From Candidatus Thiodiazotropha sp. (ex Epidulcina cf. delphinae) (GTDB lineage Bacteria; Pseudomonadota; Gammaproteobacteria; Chromatiales; Chromatiaceae): a DNA stretch of 33,890 nucleotides. Shown here piece after piece: positions 1-7,161 of this stretch. The stretch spans positions 1 to 33,890 of the forward strand of contig JAHXHS010000053.1 of the NCBI GenBank assembly GCA_025656455.1, given 5' to 3'. Under the pieces are notes generated by a model. It was not told where the DNA came from. It did not search any database and was given only the letters and a program-made list of their open reading frames with translations. The position numbers and the translations under genes are program-made. The stretch's first letter is position 1. The number at the start of each line of letters is the position of its first letter.

Positions 1-88
1 GCAACCCGATATGAGCGTTTAGCCATTACTTATCAAGCCATGCTTAGTTTGGTAGCCACTGTTATTTGGCTTAATTGAGAACGCCCCC
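1..88 (+). mobile_element. 3' end of an IS5-like insertion sequence (transposase C-terminus)
   Basis: The first 78 bases read in frame as the last 25 residues of a protein beginning ATRYERLAITYQAML and ending VIWLN before a TGA stop. The pattern 'ATRYxKLAxxF..A..LA....WL' is typical of the C-terminus of IS5-family DDE transposases. The stop is followed at once by GAACGCCCCC and then CTAG, which would fit the right terminal repeat (GGGGGCGTTC in reverse) next to a CTAG-like target. The rest of the element lies outside the window, so whether it is intact cannot be judged. Confidence 0.6.
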
Positions 89-167
89 TAGAATCACTAT
101 TCCACCTCGCCACATTTTGCACTGCACCGTTGCAAGCGCACACCCCATCCACTCCGTTGCTCCTTAT

Positions 168-464
168 CTAGTGTGGTGTAACGTATAAACTGCACCAATC
201 AGCGAGACGCTAAGCCGTTAGCTGCTAGGCGCGTTGCGCCGGGAATGGCGCGCCCTTTCCAAGCAACGCAACAACGCAGATGACGGCTTAGCGTCTCGCC
301 CGAAGGGAGGCCCGTCAATGCCTCAATCCTGCGTTGCAGCGCTTGACAAGGGCGCTGCCATTGCCTGCGCGCTGCGTCTGGCACCCCAAGGGCACTTCCT
401 GCGGGGCGTCTTGAGGCATTGACGGGCCTCTGATTGGTACAGTTTATACGTTACACCACACTAG
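168..464. mobile_element. Palindromic MITE-like element, copy 1 (35-bp TIRs, two inner hairpins)
   Basis: The ends are 35-bp inverted repeats (168-202 and 430-464) differing at one base. They start CTAGTGTGGTGTAACG and end, inward, in CAG. Inside are two further palindromes. Hairpin A has 16-bp arms at 203-218 and 283-298; hairpin B has 19-bp arms at 308-326 and 411-429. CCCGAAGGG separates them. No credible protein is encoded. If the target was CTAG with a duplicated TA, as known for IS630, the element proper runs from 171 to 461. Copies at 20087 and 25677 share this plan. Confidence 0.8.
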
Positions 465-478
465 TCGAATCAAATAGT

Positions 479-495
479 TGTGCGCTATGCGCACA
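479..495 (-). terminator. Hairpin downstream of hemB, possible terminator
   Basis: TGTGCGC-TAT-GCGCACA is a perfect 7-bp stem with a 3-base loop, about 40 bases past the hemB stop codon. The following bases on the minus strand (CTATTTGATT) are only weakly T-rich, so this may be a poor terminator or simply a palindrome next to the mobile element. Confidence 0.3.
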
Positions 496-533
496 CATTA
501 TAATTCAACATTCACAATTCAAAATTCATAATT

Positions 534-1541
<1,008 letters not shown>

Positions 1542-1631
1542 CGGAAGCTCTCTGTAGGCATTGGTAAAACCCCTAAGATAACCTATCATGCACGCCCTGA
1601 ACCACTAACTCGGCGCATCAGGGCCCTGCTC

Positions 1632-2012
1632 ATGAGCCAAAAATCGTCATTTTCACCCTATATCTACGATGTTGATGAGGCGACTTACGATGAGAAGGTC
1701 GTTCAGGCCTCGTGTCAGCAGCCGGTCCTGGTCGATTTCTGGGCTGAGTGGTGCGCCCCCTGCCTCTCCCTGGCGCCAGCGCTCGAACGGGTGATCAATG
1801 AGCTGGAGGGGTTGGTACAGTTGGCCAAGGTGGAGGTGGACGACAACATGCGGCTGGCGGGACGCTATCGTTTGCGCGGTTTTCCCACGGTGATTCTGTT
1901 CGTGGATGGCGACGAAATCGGGCGTTTTCACGGTTCCCGGGCCAGTCATTGGATGAGGGCGTGGATCGAAGAGCGCCTCGGCGACTACCTCGCCAGGATG
2001 CGTCGGGCGTGA
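1632..2012 (+). CDS. Thioredoxin-fold protein
   Basis: A 126-residue cytoplasmic protein with a single thioredoxin domain. The redox motif is WCAPC (C41, C44) after VDFWAEW, and the cis-proline is P85 in RGFPTVILF. The standard thioredoxin sequence would be WCGPC, so the Gly-to-Ala change and an N-terminal extension of about 20 residues set it apart from canonical TrxA. It probably acts as a thiol-disulfide oxidoreductase or chaperone-like thioredoxin; the partner is unknown. Thioredoxin-type ArsC enzymes need a thioredoxin for turnover, but the 15-kb distance to arsC makes a dedicated role only a guess. The frame is open far upstream across hemB; ATG 1632 is chosen because it gives the family length. 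Confidence 0.85.
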   Translation: MSQKSSFSPYIYDVDEATYDEKVVQASCQQPVLVDFWAEWCAPCLSLAPALERVINELEGLVQLAKVEVDDNMRLAGRYRLRGFPTVILFVDGDEIGRFHGSRASHWMRAWIEERLGDYLARMRRA

Positions 2013-2271
2013 GCGCTCCATCCAAACTGTGAATTAAATTCACCGGATTTGCTGGATAGTGGTTGGCATAACTCAAGAGTTAGCCTGAAAAATAGTCTAA
2101 ATTCAATAAGTTGCATTGTGTTTTTTCGCTATGTCGGGACATCTGAAAATACACTCAAGTTTTATCGGCCGGTGTCGCCATCTATAGGTAACAGGCAAAC
2201 ATAGGTTTCGATCCTCCTCCGGCGCTCAAAAAAGCGCTTTAAGCCCACCCTCTCCCCGGGTGGGTCTTTTT
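2013..2271 (+). other. Intergenic stretch with an orphan inverted repeat and possible small transcript
   Basis: No protein-coding gene is visible. The stretch holds an inverted repeat at 2065-2085 (TAACTC-AA-GAGTTA flanked by GGC/GCC), then AT-rich DNA, a small GCGCT...AGCGC palindrome at 2222-2238 and the strong terminator listed next. A terminator 230 bases past the thioredoxin stop could end a long 3' UTR or an independent small RNA. Confidence 0.35.
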
Positions 2272-2273
2272 TT
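2244..2273 (+). terminator. Rho-independent terminator
   Basis: CCCACCC and GGGTGGG form a 7-bp GC stem around a 7-base loop, followed by TCTTTTTTT. This is a textbook intrinsic terminator for plus-strand transcripts. It lies against the 3' end of tsaC, so it also insulates that convergent gene. Confidence 0.85.
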
Positions 2274-2844
2274 ATGCCCTGTGCAGGCTCCCGTTCAAGG
2301 CATTACGGATCGGTGTCGGCCGCGCCAGGCCGCCGGTCTCTCCGTGTATGATCAGATCCACTCCCCTGCCACATCGAATGCGGACCTCGAGAGGGGTGCG
2401 CGCAGGCGGGTGTCGGCTGATATTGGCGCTGGTCGATACCAAGGGGCTTCCCACGGCGCGGCAAAGCGCGGCGGCGATCGGATGGTCGGTCACCCGAACG
2501 GCCAGTGTGGCACGATCTCCCGTGAGCCAGCCGGGAACGCCCGAAGCTGCGGGGACCAGCCAGGTGGCCGGTCCGGGCCAGCTCTTCAGGACCGGCTCCA
2601 TGGCTGCAGCCGGTAACTTGCCCAGATAGGGTTGCAGGCGGTCAATCCGGTCTGCGATGAGGATCAGCCCCTTTTTCACCGATCGATGTTTCAGGGCCAG
2701 CAGGCGCGCCACGGCATCACCGTCGAGGGGATGGCAGCCCAGTCCGTATACGGCTTCGGTGGGATAGGCGATCAGACCGCCTGCGTCAATGACCTGTTTC
2801 GCTAGTCGTAGGCGCCAGGGGTGTAGATAGGTCTCTATTTGCAA
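2272..2844 (-). CDS. tsaC: L-threonylcarbamoyladenylate synthase (Sua5/YciO/YrdC family)
   Basis: TsaC makes threonylcarbamoyl-AMP from threonine, bicarbonate and ATP for t6A37 modification of ANN-decoding tRNAs. The 190-residue length fits the short TsaC class without a Sua5 C-terminal domain. Visible motifs are GGLIAYPTEAVYGLGC near residue 27, the basic KHRSVKKGLILIA segment, and PLVSTSANIS near residue 135 (the ST/SAN motif). The only in-frame start compatible with the N-terminal strand is TTG, with no clear ribosome binding site, so the exact start is uncertain. The gene is convergent with the thioredoxin-like gene across the terminator. Confidence 0.92.
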   Translation of the reverse strand: MQIETYLHPWRLRLAKQVIDAGGLIAYPTEAVYGLGCHPLDGDAVARLLALKHRSVKKGLILIADRIDRLQPYLGKLPAAAMEPVLKSWPGPATWLVPAASGVPGWLTGDRATLAVRVTDHPIAAALCRAVGSPLVSTSANISRHPPARTPLEVRIRCGRGVDLIIHGETGGLARPTPIRNALNGSLHRA

Positions 2845-3046
2845 GATATGTCTAAATGAGCGGTGTTAATGAATAAAATAGCATTCAGCCTGCCATGAGT
2901 GGTGAGGTGGATGCGAGTTTTCTCTTTAAAATATATCGTGTTACGCAATATAAGGAAAATTTAGCCGGATGTTAGCGATTTCACAGCTATAATGATCATC
3001 TCATGCTGTAATGATCTCTCAGTGGAATGACAGGGAAGGGAAAGAC

Positions 3047-3778
3047 ATGGAAATCGTGCGCCCCGTGCTCGAATCAGACGATCTCAACACCGCCATCGAA
3101 TTTATCACGATGTGCCAGAAGATCGAAAATCCTCAGCTAAATGATATTTGCGCGCTACTGCGCCGTCTCCATGAGTTCCAGTCGCAGAACTGGACCCTGG
3201 GGCTATGCCGCGTTAATAAGCCAAACGCGGAACTCTTGAAAACCGTGCGTATTTCCGCGGACTGTCTGCAGCAACGAGAGGGATGCGGCTCATCGGAACC
3301 GCATAGCTGTTGTGCCGGTGGCTGCGCGGGTGATCAGGTCGAATGGAGGGAGCGCGTTAATGTCATGTCGCTCTCCTGCAAACCGAAGCGGTTCGCATCC
3401 ATGGAATCGATCGACGGCGGATTTGTCTTCTGCCAGACCAGCCATTTGGGCCGTGATTTTGCCTCCTGTCTGTTTCTCGAGGACCGGGTAGAGGCGCTCT
3501 CCGACACGAAGAGGGTGCTTGAGTTAATCATTCCCCACCTGCTGCATCTGATTGAGGACCTCCAGAATGCCGGCTTCATACTCTCGCAGCTGACCGGACG
3601 CGAAAAGGAGGTGCTGAGATGGATTGGCGAAGGGAAGAGTAATTGGGAGATCGGTCGTATTCTCGATATCTCCGAACGAACCGTGAAATACCACATTTCC
3701 AACATCTTGACCAAGCTCAACCTCGTCAATCGGGTGCAGGCGGCGGTCCTCGCCTCTCTGCTGCCGAGGCCACACTAG
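3047..3778 (+). CDS. LuxR-type transcriptional regulator with a Cys-rich sensor region
   Basis: A 243-residue protein. The C-terminal 60 residues are a LuxR/FixJ helix-turn-helix: LTGREKEVLRWIGEGKSN, then EIGRILDISERTVKYHISN, then LNLVNRVQAAVLA. The N-terminal 180 residues match no sensor I can name and hold 11 cysteines. Five are clustered: C73, C80, C88, C89 and C93, in CLQQREGC followed by HSCCAGGC. C111, C129 and C141 follow. Such spacing could bind a thiophilic metal or metalloid, which would suit its place at the head of the arsenic island, but this is inference. The start ATG is chosen because AGGGAAGGGAAAG precedes it; an in-frame ATG 36 bases upstream has a poorer context. Confidence 0.85.
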   Translation: MEIVRPVLESDDLNTAIEFITMCQKIENPQLNDICALLRRLHEFQSQNWTLGLCRVNKPNAELLKTVRISADCLQQREGCGSSEPHSCCAGGCAGDQVEWRERVNVMSLSCKPKRFASMESIDGGFVFCQTSHLGRDFASCLFLEDRVEALSDTKRVLELIIPHLLHLIEDLQNAGFILSQLTGREKEVLRWIGEGKSNWEIGRILDISERTVKYHISNILTKLNLVNRVQAAVLASLLPRPH

Positions 3779-4110
3779 GGACACTACACTAGCCCGCAGT
3801 TTTCATCAGGTGGGTCGGGCTAACTGTTGGAGAATGTATCATTTCTAAAAAACTTGAATGCGGACGGTACAGTTAATCGATAGAGCGTCGCCTGCGGGCA
3901 CGTGGAAAGCATATCAATCCCTCCGCCCTAATTATACTGCCCGTTCGGACAGTAGTGAGATCAACGCCCAACATATACATTGTACATACCACTCAATGTG
4001 AAATAGCCACAATGCATGCCCTTTCGCGCAATGCCGACATTGCAAAGGTCCAGGTGAATGTGGTTACCGTCATGGCTAACAGATGAGCTATTTATCGCGG
4101 AGAGATGAAA
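3779..4110 (+). other. Regulatory gap upstream of the HMA-like gene
   Basis: No gene is seen in these 330 bases. The start has two near-repeats ending in CACTAG (CCACACTAG at 3769-3777 and CTACACTAG at 3785-3793) that resemble the end of the mobile element at 168-464. The middle holds an operator-like palindrome (next entry). A GCGGAGAG ribosome binding site closes the gap before ATG 4111. Confidence 0.4.
3936..3953. promoter_or_regulatory. Candidate operator, 18-bp inverted repeat
   Basis: ACTGCCCG-TT-CGGACAGT is a near-perfect dyad (7 of 8 pairs per arm) lying between the LuxR-type regulator and the HMA-like gene. Its size and AT-rich left flank (CTAATTAT) fit a dimeric regulator site. Binding by the neighbouring LuxR-type protein is a guess from position alone. 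Confidence 0.35.
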
Positions 4111-4401
4111 ATGCACTCAAAGTCCGCAGAGAGCGTCAAAACGCAAAGACCTGCAGGAAATGCGCAGAAGTCCACATCGCAAGGGTGTTTCGCGCTGATA
4201 TGGATGCGAGGTATCAGCGAACATCATGAATCTGCCGTATTGCGGGATGTAGAAGAGATCGCAGGCGTGATGTCCGTCACGTTTTCTCGTAAACACCCCT
4301 ATATTCTGCTTGCCAGCTATAACCCGAACATCACGAGTTCGGCAACAATCCTCAGGAAGGTTTCGAGTTCTGAAATACAAGCTAGGATCGTGGGATGTTA
4401 A
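4111..4401 (+). CDS. Small HMA-fold (heavy-metal-associated-like) protein without CxxC
   Basis: A 96-residue protein whose last 65 residues follow the ferredoxin-like HMA pattern: strand (CFALIWMRGI), helix (HHESAVLRDVEEI), strand (GVMSVTFSRKHPYILLASYNP), helix (TSSATILRKVSS), then EIQARIVGC. The ending 'ARIVG' after a TS.A.IL..V helix is common in short HMA-like bacterial proteins. The metal-binding MxCxxC loop is replaced by MRGISEHH, so Cu-type binding is unlikely; a terminal Cys remains. ATG 4111 is preferred over ATG 4105 because the GCGGAGAG binding site would be too close to the latter. The function is unknown; it may be a degenerate metallochaperone or a protein-protein module. Confidence 0.6.
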   Translation: MHSKSAESVKTQRPAGNAQKSTSQGCFALIWMRGISEHHESAVLRDVEEIAGVMSVTFSRKHPYILLASYNPNITSSATILRKVSSSEIQARIVGC

Positions 4402-5069
4402 CAGGCCATACCCAACACTTCTCACCAGGTTGCGGATTTTTTGGCAAGCTTATTCCAAAAATCAAATAGGTCAGGGTGTCAACGTACCGCCATCATTTTT
4501 CGAAGCTGAGTCGGATAAATTACATCATGCAATCAGTTCATCCGGACACAGCGTGGTGAGTCATGCGGGTGAGCAGGCCGGGTATGGCTCTCCACCTGAT
4601 CAAGCGGCTAGAGGGGAACGTGTGACAGCCGCGAATGAACGCCAATCACCACAAATAGCTTTGCTATTGACGACCCATTCTGCATCCCAGTTATCCTCGG
4701 CAATCAATCGTGTAGATGCTTTCCTGCATGCCCTGCTGGGATGCATCCGTTACGTTTAACGTTCGTTTTCGGCGGGGTTCACTCATAAGCTGCACCATTC
4801 CATAGCGCGGATTCGGCATTGAAGAGCGGTTCGCTGCGTGGGATGCACGAGAGGTTCAACAGGCCTTGCGATTGTAATGCAAGAATCTATCCATTTGCTC
4901 AGATTACGCCCCTGTCCAACCAGACAGTGACGGGTTTTTTGAGGTTGTGATTTTATATGTCTCAGGTCAGGTGGGAGAGTCGCCACAGAATATCTGAATC
5001 GTGTTAAGTGTTCTATCAATGTGCGTCGTTAGTGATTGACGCTCAGAAGACAGCAGGAGAGAGACAACC
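4402..5069 (+). other. 668-bp stretch without a convincing gene
   Basis: Open frames exist (for example 4310-4759 on plus), but none shows a family motif, a clear start site or protein-like composition. Directly past the HMA-like stop the same frame stays open for about 35 codons (reading QAIPNTSHQVADFLASLF), which may be the remnant of a longer gene. The last 25 bases carry the AGGAGAGAG binding site of the first VOC gene. The operon promoter probably lies here, but no consensus stands out. Confidence 0.4.
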
Positions 5070-5567
5070 ATGCAAACCCAAACCGTGAAATCCACTGAGC
5101 AGTTTGCGGATTCGTCATATAGGAGCGCCGTTCATTTCTGCACTCAGAGTCGGCCCCACATACGCTTGGCCGTGCCGAAGCTAGAGCAAGTGAGTGCGTT
5201 CTACGAGGTGTTATTCAATCAGTCGCCATCCCAGCAGGGAGAAGATTATGTGCGATTTGAGCTCGAAAATCCGCCACTGCATCTCACGCTGGTGGAGGGG
5301 TTCGACGCGCAGCCACGGGATGGTCACTTCGGCATACAGTTGAAATACACGGCAGAGATCAAAGAATTTCAGGATAGATTGGAAAAGAATAACTACAAGG
5401 TTGACCTGGAGGAGACGGAAACGGCCTGTTGCTTCTCCGTGGGTAGCAGGGTGTGGTTTACGGATCCCATCGGTACGCTGTGGGAGGCCTATGTACTGAT
5501 CGGAGAGAATACCAGTGAAGTACGGTGCGGTCCTACCTGTGCCTGCGAAGCAGAGGGTTGCGGATGA
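5070..5567 (+). CDS. ArsI/CadI-like VOC-fold protein 1 with Cys-rich tail
   Basis: A 165-residue vicinal-oxygen-chelate protein with two beta-alpha-beta-beta-beta halves. It keeps every feature of ArsI-type C-As lyases: metal ligands H30 (RPHIRLAV), H86 (GHFGIQLK) and E139 (LWEAYVL), and the vicinal Cys pair C120-C121 (ACCFS). In characterised ArsI the Fe(II) site and Cys pair bind and demethylate trivalent methylarsenicals. Beyond the fold is a tail with C153, C157, C159 and C164 (CGPTCACEAEGC), shared in pattern with later genes of the cluster. FTDPIGTLWE departs from the usual V-DPDGN-WE, so activity may be altered. AGGAGAGAG lies 6 bases before the start. First gene of a same-strand run that ends at 18128. 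Confidence 0.85.
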   Translation: MQTQTVKSTEQFADSSYRSAVHFCTQSRPHIRLAVPKLEQVSAFYEVLFNQSPSQQGEDYVRFELENPPLHLTLVEGFDAQPRDGHFGIQLKYTAEIKEFQDRLEKNNYKVDLEETETACCFSVGSRVWFTDPIGTLWEAYVLIGENTSEVRCGPTCACEAEGCG

Positions 5568-5637
5568 TGAATTCGCTCGGATTGAAATCAGCAGGCCAGG
5601 TAAAGAAGATCAGGTTTAAAGTGGAGGAGAGATAAAG

Positions 5638-6081
5638 ATGACAACAAGTATCTGGCAACAGAGTCAGCAGTCAAAGCCACCGATCGATAGTGCGGTGGAT
5701 TTCCCCACCCCGAGCCGGTTTCATGTGGCGCTCAATGTCGTTGACGTTGAGCTGATTTTACCATTTTACCAGACGTTGTTCGGCAAACAGCCCGACACGC
5801 ATAGTGACGGTTATGCCAAGTTCGACCTAAAAGAACCGCCAATGCTTTTTTCCCTGAACCGGGTCGTACACAACGCCAAAGGGAATGGTGACTTTGGTGT
5901 GCAGTTGAACAATGTCCATCAGATTGTCGAGATGAGCGACAGGATCAAGTCGGCGGGGATGGAGGTGCTTGAGCAAGACACGATTGATGACGGCACGGTG
6001 AGAAAACTGACCGTGATGGATTCGGAAGGGAATCGCTGGACACTTTTCGTGGTTCTGAATGCGGGAACCGATGAGGAGTAG
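5638..6081 (+). CDS. ArsI-like VOC-fold protein 2, catalytically degenerate and Cys-free
   Basis: A 147-residue paralog of the neighbouring VOC proteins with the same fold landmarks: FHVALNV, LPFYQTLF, YAKFDLKEPP and MDSEGNRW. Only the first metal ligand (H29) is kept. The second His is replaced by D85 (GDFGVQ), the Glu by T135 (RWTLFV), and the Cys pair by a DDGTVRKL segment. The protein has no cysteine at all, in contrast to its neighbours, and lacks the Cys tail. It is unlikely to be a C-As lyase; it may be a regulatory or dimer partner, or it may act on a different ligand. The ORF is intact, so it looks maintained rather than decayed. A GGAGGAGAG site precedes the start. Confidence 0.8.
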   Translation: MTTSIWQQSQQSKPPIDSAVDFPTPSRFHVALNVVDVELILPFYQTLFGKQPDTHSDGYAKFDLKEPPMLFSLNRVVHNAKGNGDFGVQLNNVHQIVEMSDRIKSAGMEVLEQDTIDDGTVRKLTVMDSEGNRWTLFVVLNAGTDEE

Positions 6082-6174
6082 TCAGGCTGAGTCAAGCATT
6101 GATTTTGCCACCCGTCCCAACCGGCAATCTTGATCTTAGTAAGGTCATACGATGAATAAACAGGAGAATTTCCA

Positions 6175-6459
6175 ATGAAAGAATTTGTTACAGGTATCGA
6201 TCAAAAGGACCATGGCGTCGATGTTCACCTGGAAGGCGAGCCGATTAAAAAGGAAAAACTCGATAAGCTCTCTGAGCTATGCCATCCGGACGGCCCGGGA
6301 TGTGACTCTGATTGTTGCACGCCGGAGTTTCGAGCGCAGGTGGAAGGCATTGATGTAGAAGGTATGGATGGTAATGTGACCATGCATGTTCGTGGTGCTG
6401 TGACGGCGTCTGAAATTGCCTCAAACATGAGTAAATGCGATTGCATGGATAAGCTGTAG
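6175..6459 (+). CDS. Small Cys-cluster protein of unknown function
   Basis: A 94-residue acidic protein matching no family I recognise. It has a central cluster C36, C43, C47, C48 (CHPDGPGCDSDCC) and a C-terminal C88-D-C90. Between them DVEGMDGNVTMHVRG reads as a beta-hairpin and AVTASEIASNMSKC as a helix, suggesting a compact alpha/beta domain with two thiol sites. AGGAGA lies 8 bases before the start. It sits between two VOC genes in the same direction, so a role as metalloid chaperone or thiol donor for the VOC/ArsM proteins is plausible but unproven. Confidence 0.7.
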   Translation: MKEFVTGIDQKDHGVDVHLEGEPIKKEKLDKLSELCHPDGPGCDSDCCTPEFRAQVEGIDVEGMDGNVTMHVRGAVTASEIASNMSKCDCMDKL

Positions 6460-6577
6460 AGCGCGAGGTGAATGGGTGGGGCGAGCAGTGTTTGGTGCTT
6501 AGGTTCTCGATGCCGTACGCCGCTATCCAATCAGATCCTTGGCATCATTACTCAACGAAAATCAGAGAGAAAATCCT

Positions 6578-7102
6578 ATGACTGCGCAATCTACTTCAAC
6601 ATGTTGTTCTTCCGGGTCAGAAAGAAATAACGTCCGCCACTTAGAGAGCGCCGTAAAGTTTTCCGGCGACAGGCGCCCCCATGTGAGTCTGAACGTGACC
6701 AGTATCAAAGAGTCGTTGCCATTTTACCAGATGTTGTTCAATCAACCGCCCATCAAACTCAAAGATGACTTCGCGAAGTTTGAGCCTGAGACCCCGCCGG
6801 TCAACTTTACCATCAATGAGCATCCGGGCCAGGTCGACCGGGATGGTCACTTCGGTATCGAAGTGAAATCATCGGATGCGGTAAAGGACTATTATGAACG
6901 GTTCAAAAAACTCAAAGTATCCATCGATGCGGAAGAGCGCGAGGTGGCCTGCTGCTTTGCCGTGCAGAACAAGATCTGGGTGGTGGACCCGGATGGTAAC
7001 CATTGGGAAGTGTTTGTCGTGGTGGACGGAGACGCTGACGAGGGCTGCGAGGCAAGTTGCATTTGTTATGACCCGGAGACTGATAGTTGTAAATGGTCAT
7101 AA
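6578..7102 (+). CDS. ArsI/CadI-like VOC-fold protein 3 with N- and C-terminal Cys motifs
   Basis: A 174-residue VOC protein with the full ArsI set: H35 (RPHVSLNV), H91 (GHFGIEVK), E144 (NHWEVFVV) and C125-C126 (ACCFAVQ), plus VVDPDGNHW. It adds an N-terminal TCCSSG pair (C9, C10) and a C-terminal tail with C157, C161, C163 and C171 (GCEASCICYDPETDSC). The predicted reaction, by family, is Fe(II)/O2-dependent cleavage of the carbon-arsenic bond of trivalent organoarsenicals in the cytoplasm. The chosen ATG follows AGAGAGAAAATCCT; an upstream in-frame start would add 13 residues of unlikely sequence. The fusion gene begins 59 bases after its stop. Confidence 0.85.
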   Translation: MTAQSTSTCCSSGSERNNVRHLESAVKFSGDRRPHVSLNVTSIKESLPFYQMLFNQPPIKLKDDFAKFEPETPPVNFTINEHPGQVDRDGHFGIEVKSSDAVKDYYERFKKLKVSIDAEEREVACCFAVQNKIWVVDPDGNHWEVFVVVDGDADEGCEASCICYDPETDSCKWS

Positions 7103-7161
7103 AGTGGTTTTCGACAGAGATATAGAGAGCAACCAATTAAGCTGCTAGAAAGGTGAAGACA

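Noticed and set aside
168..464. CRISPR-like or tandem repeat interpretation of the palindromic elements
   Set aside because: There are no regularly spaced direct repeats or unique spacers; the symmetry is inverted, not tandem.
2203..2227. A stretch resembling a tRNA T-arm and acceptor 3' strand (GGTTTCGATCCTCCTCC)
   Set aside because: No matching 5' acceptor strand or anticodon arm lies at the right distance; at most a degraded fragment, so it is not listed as a tRNA or attachment site.
4310..4759. A 149-codon plus-strand open frame after the HMA-like gene
   Set aside because: It overlaps the HMA-like gene in another frame, has no ribosome binding site and no family-like motif; composition looks random.
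5070..7102. Glyoxalase I or extradiol dioxygenase as the function of the VOC proteins
   Set aside because: The vicinal Cys pair, the ArsI-like ligand spacing and the arsenic gene context fit ArsI/CadI better; the glyoxalase ligand set is not evident.
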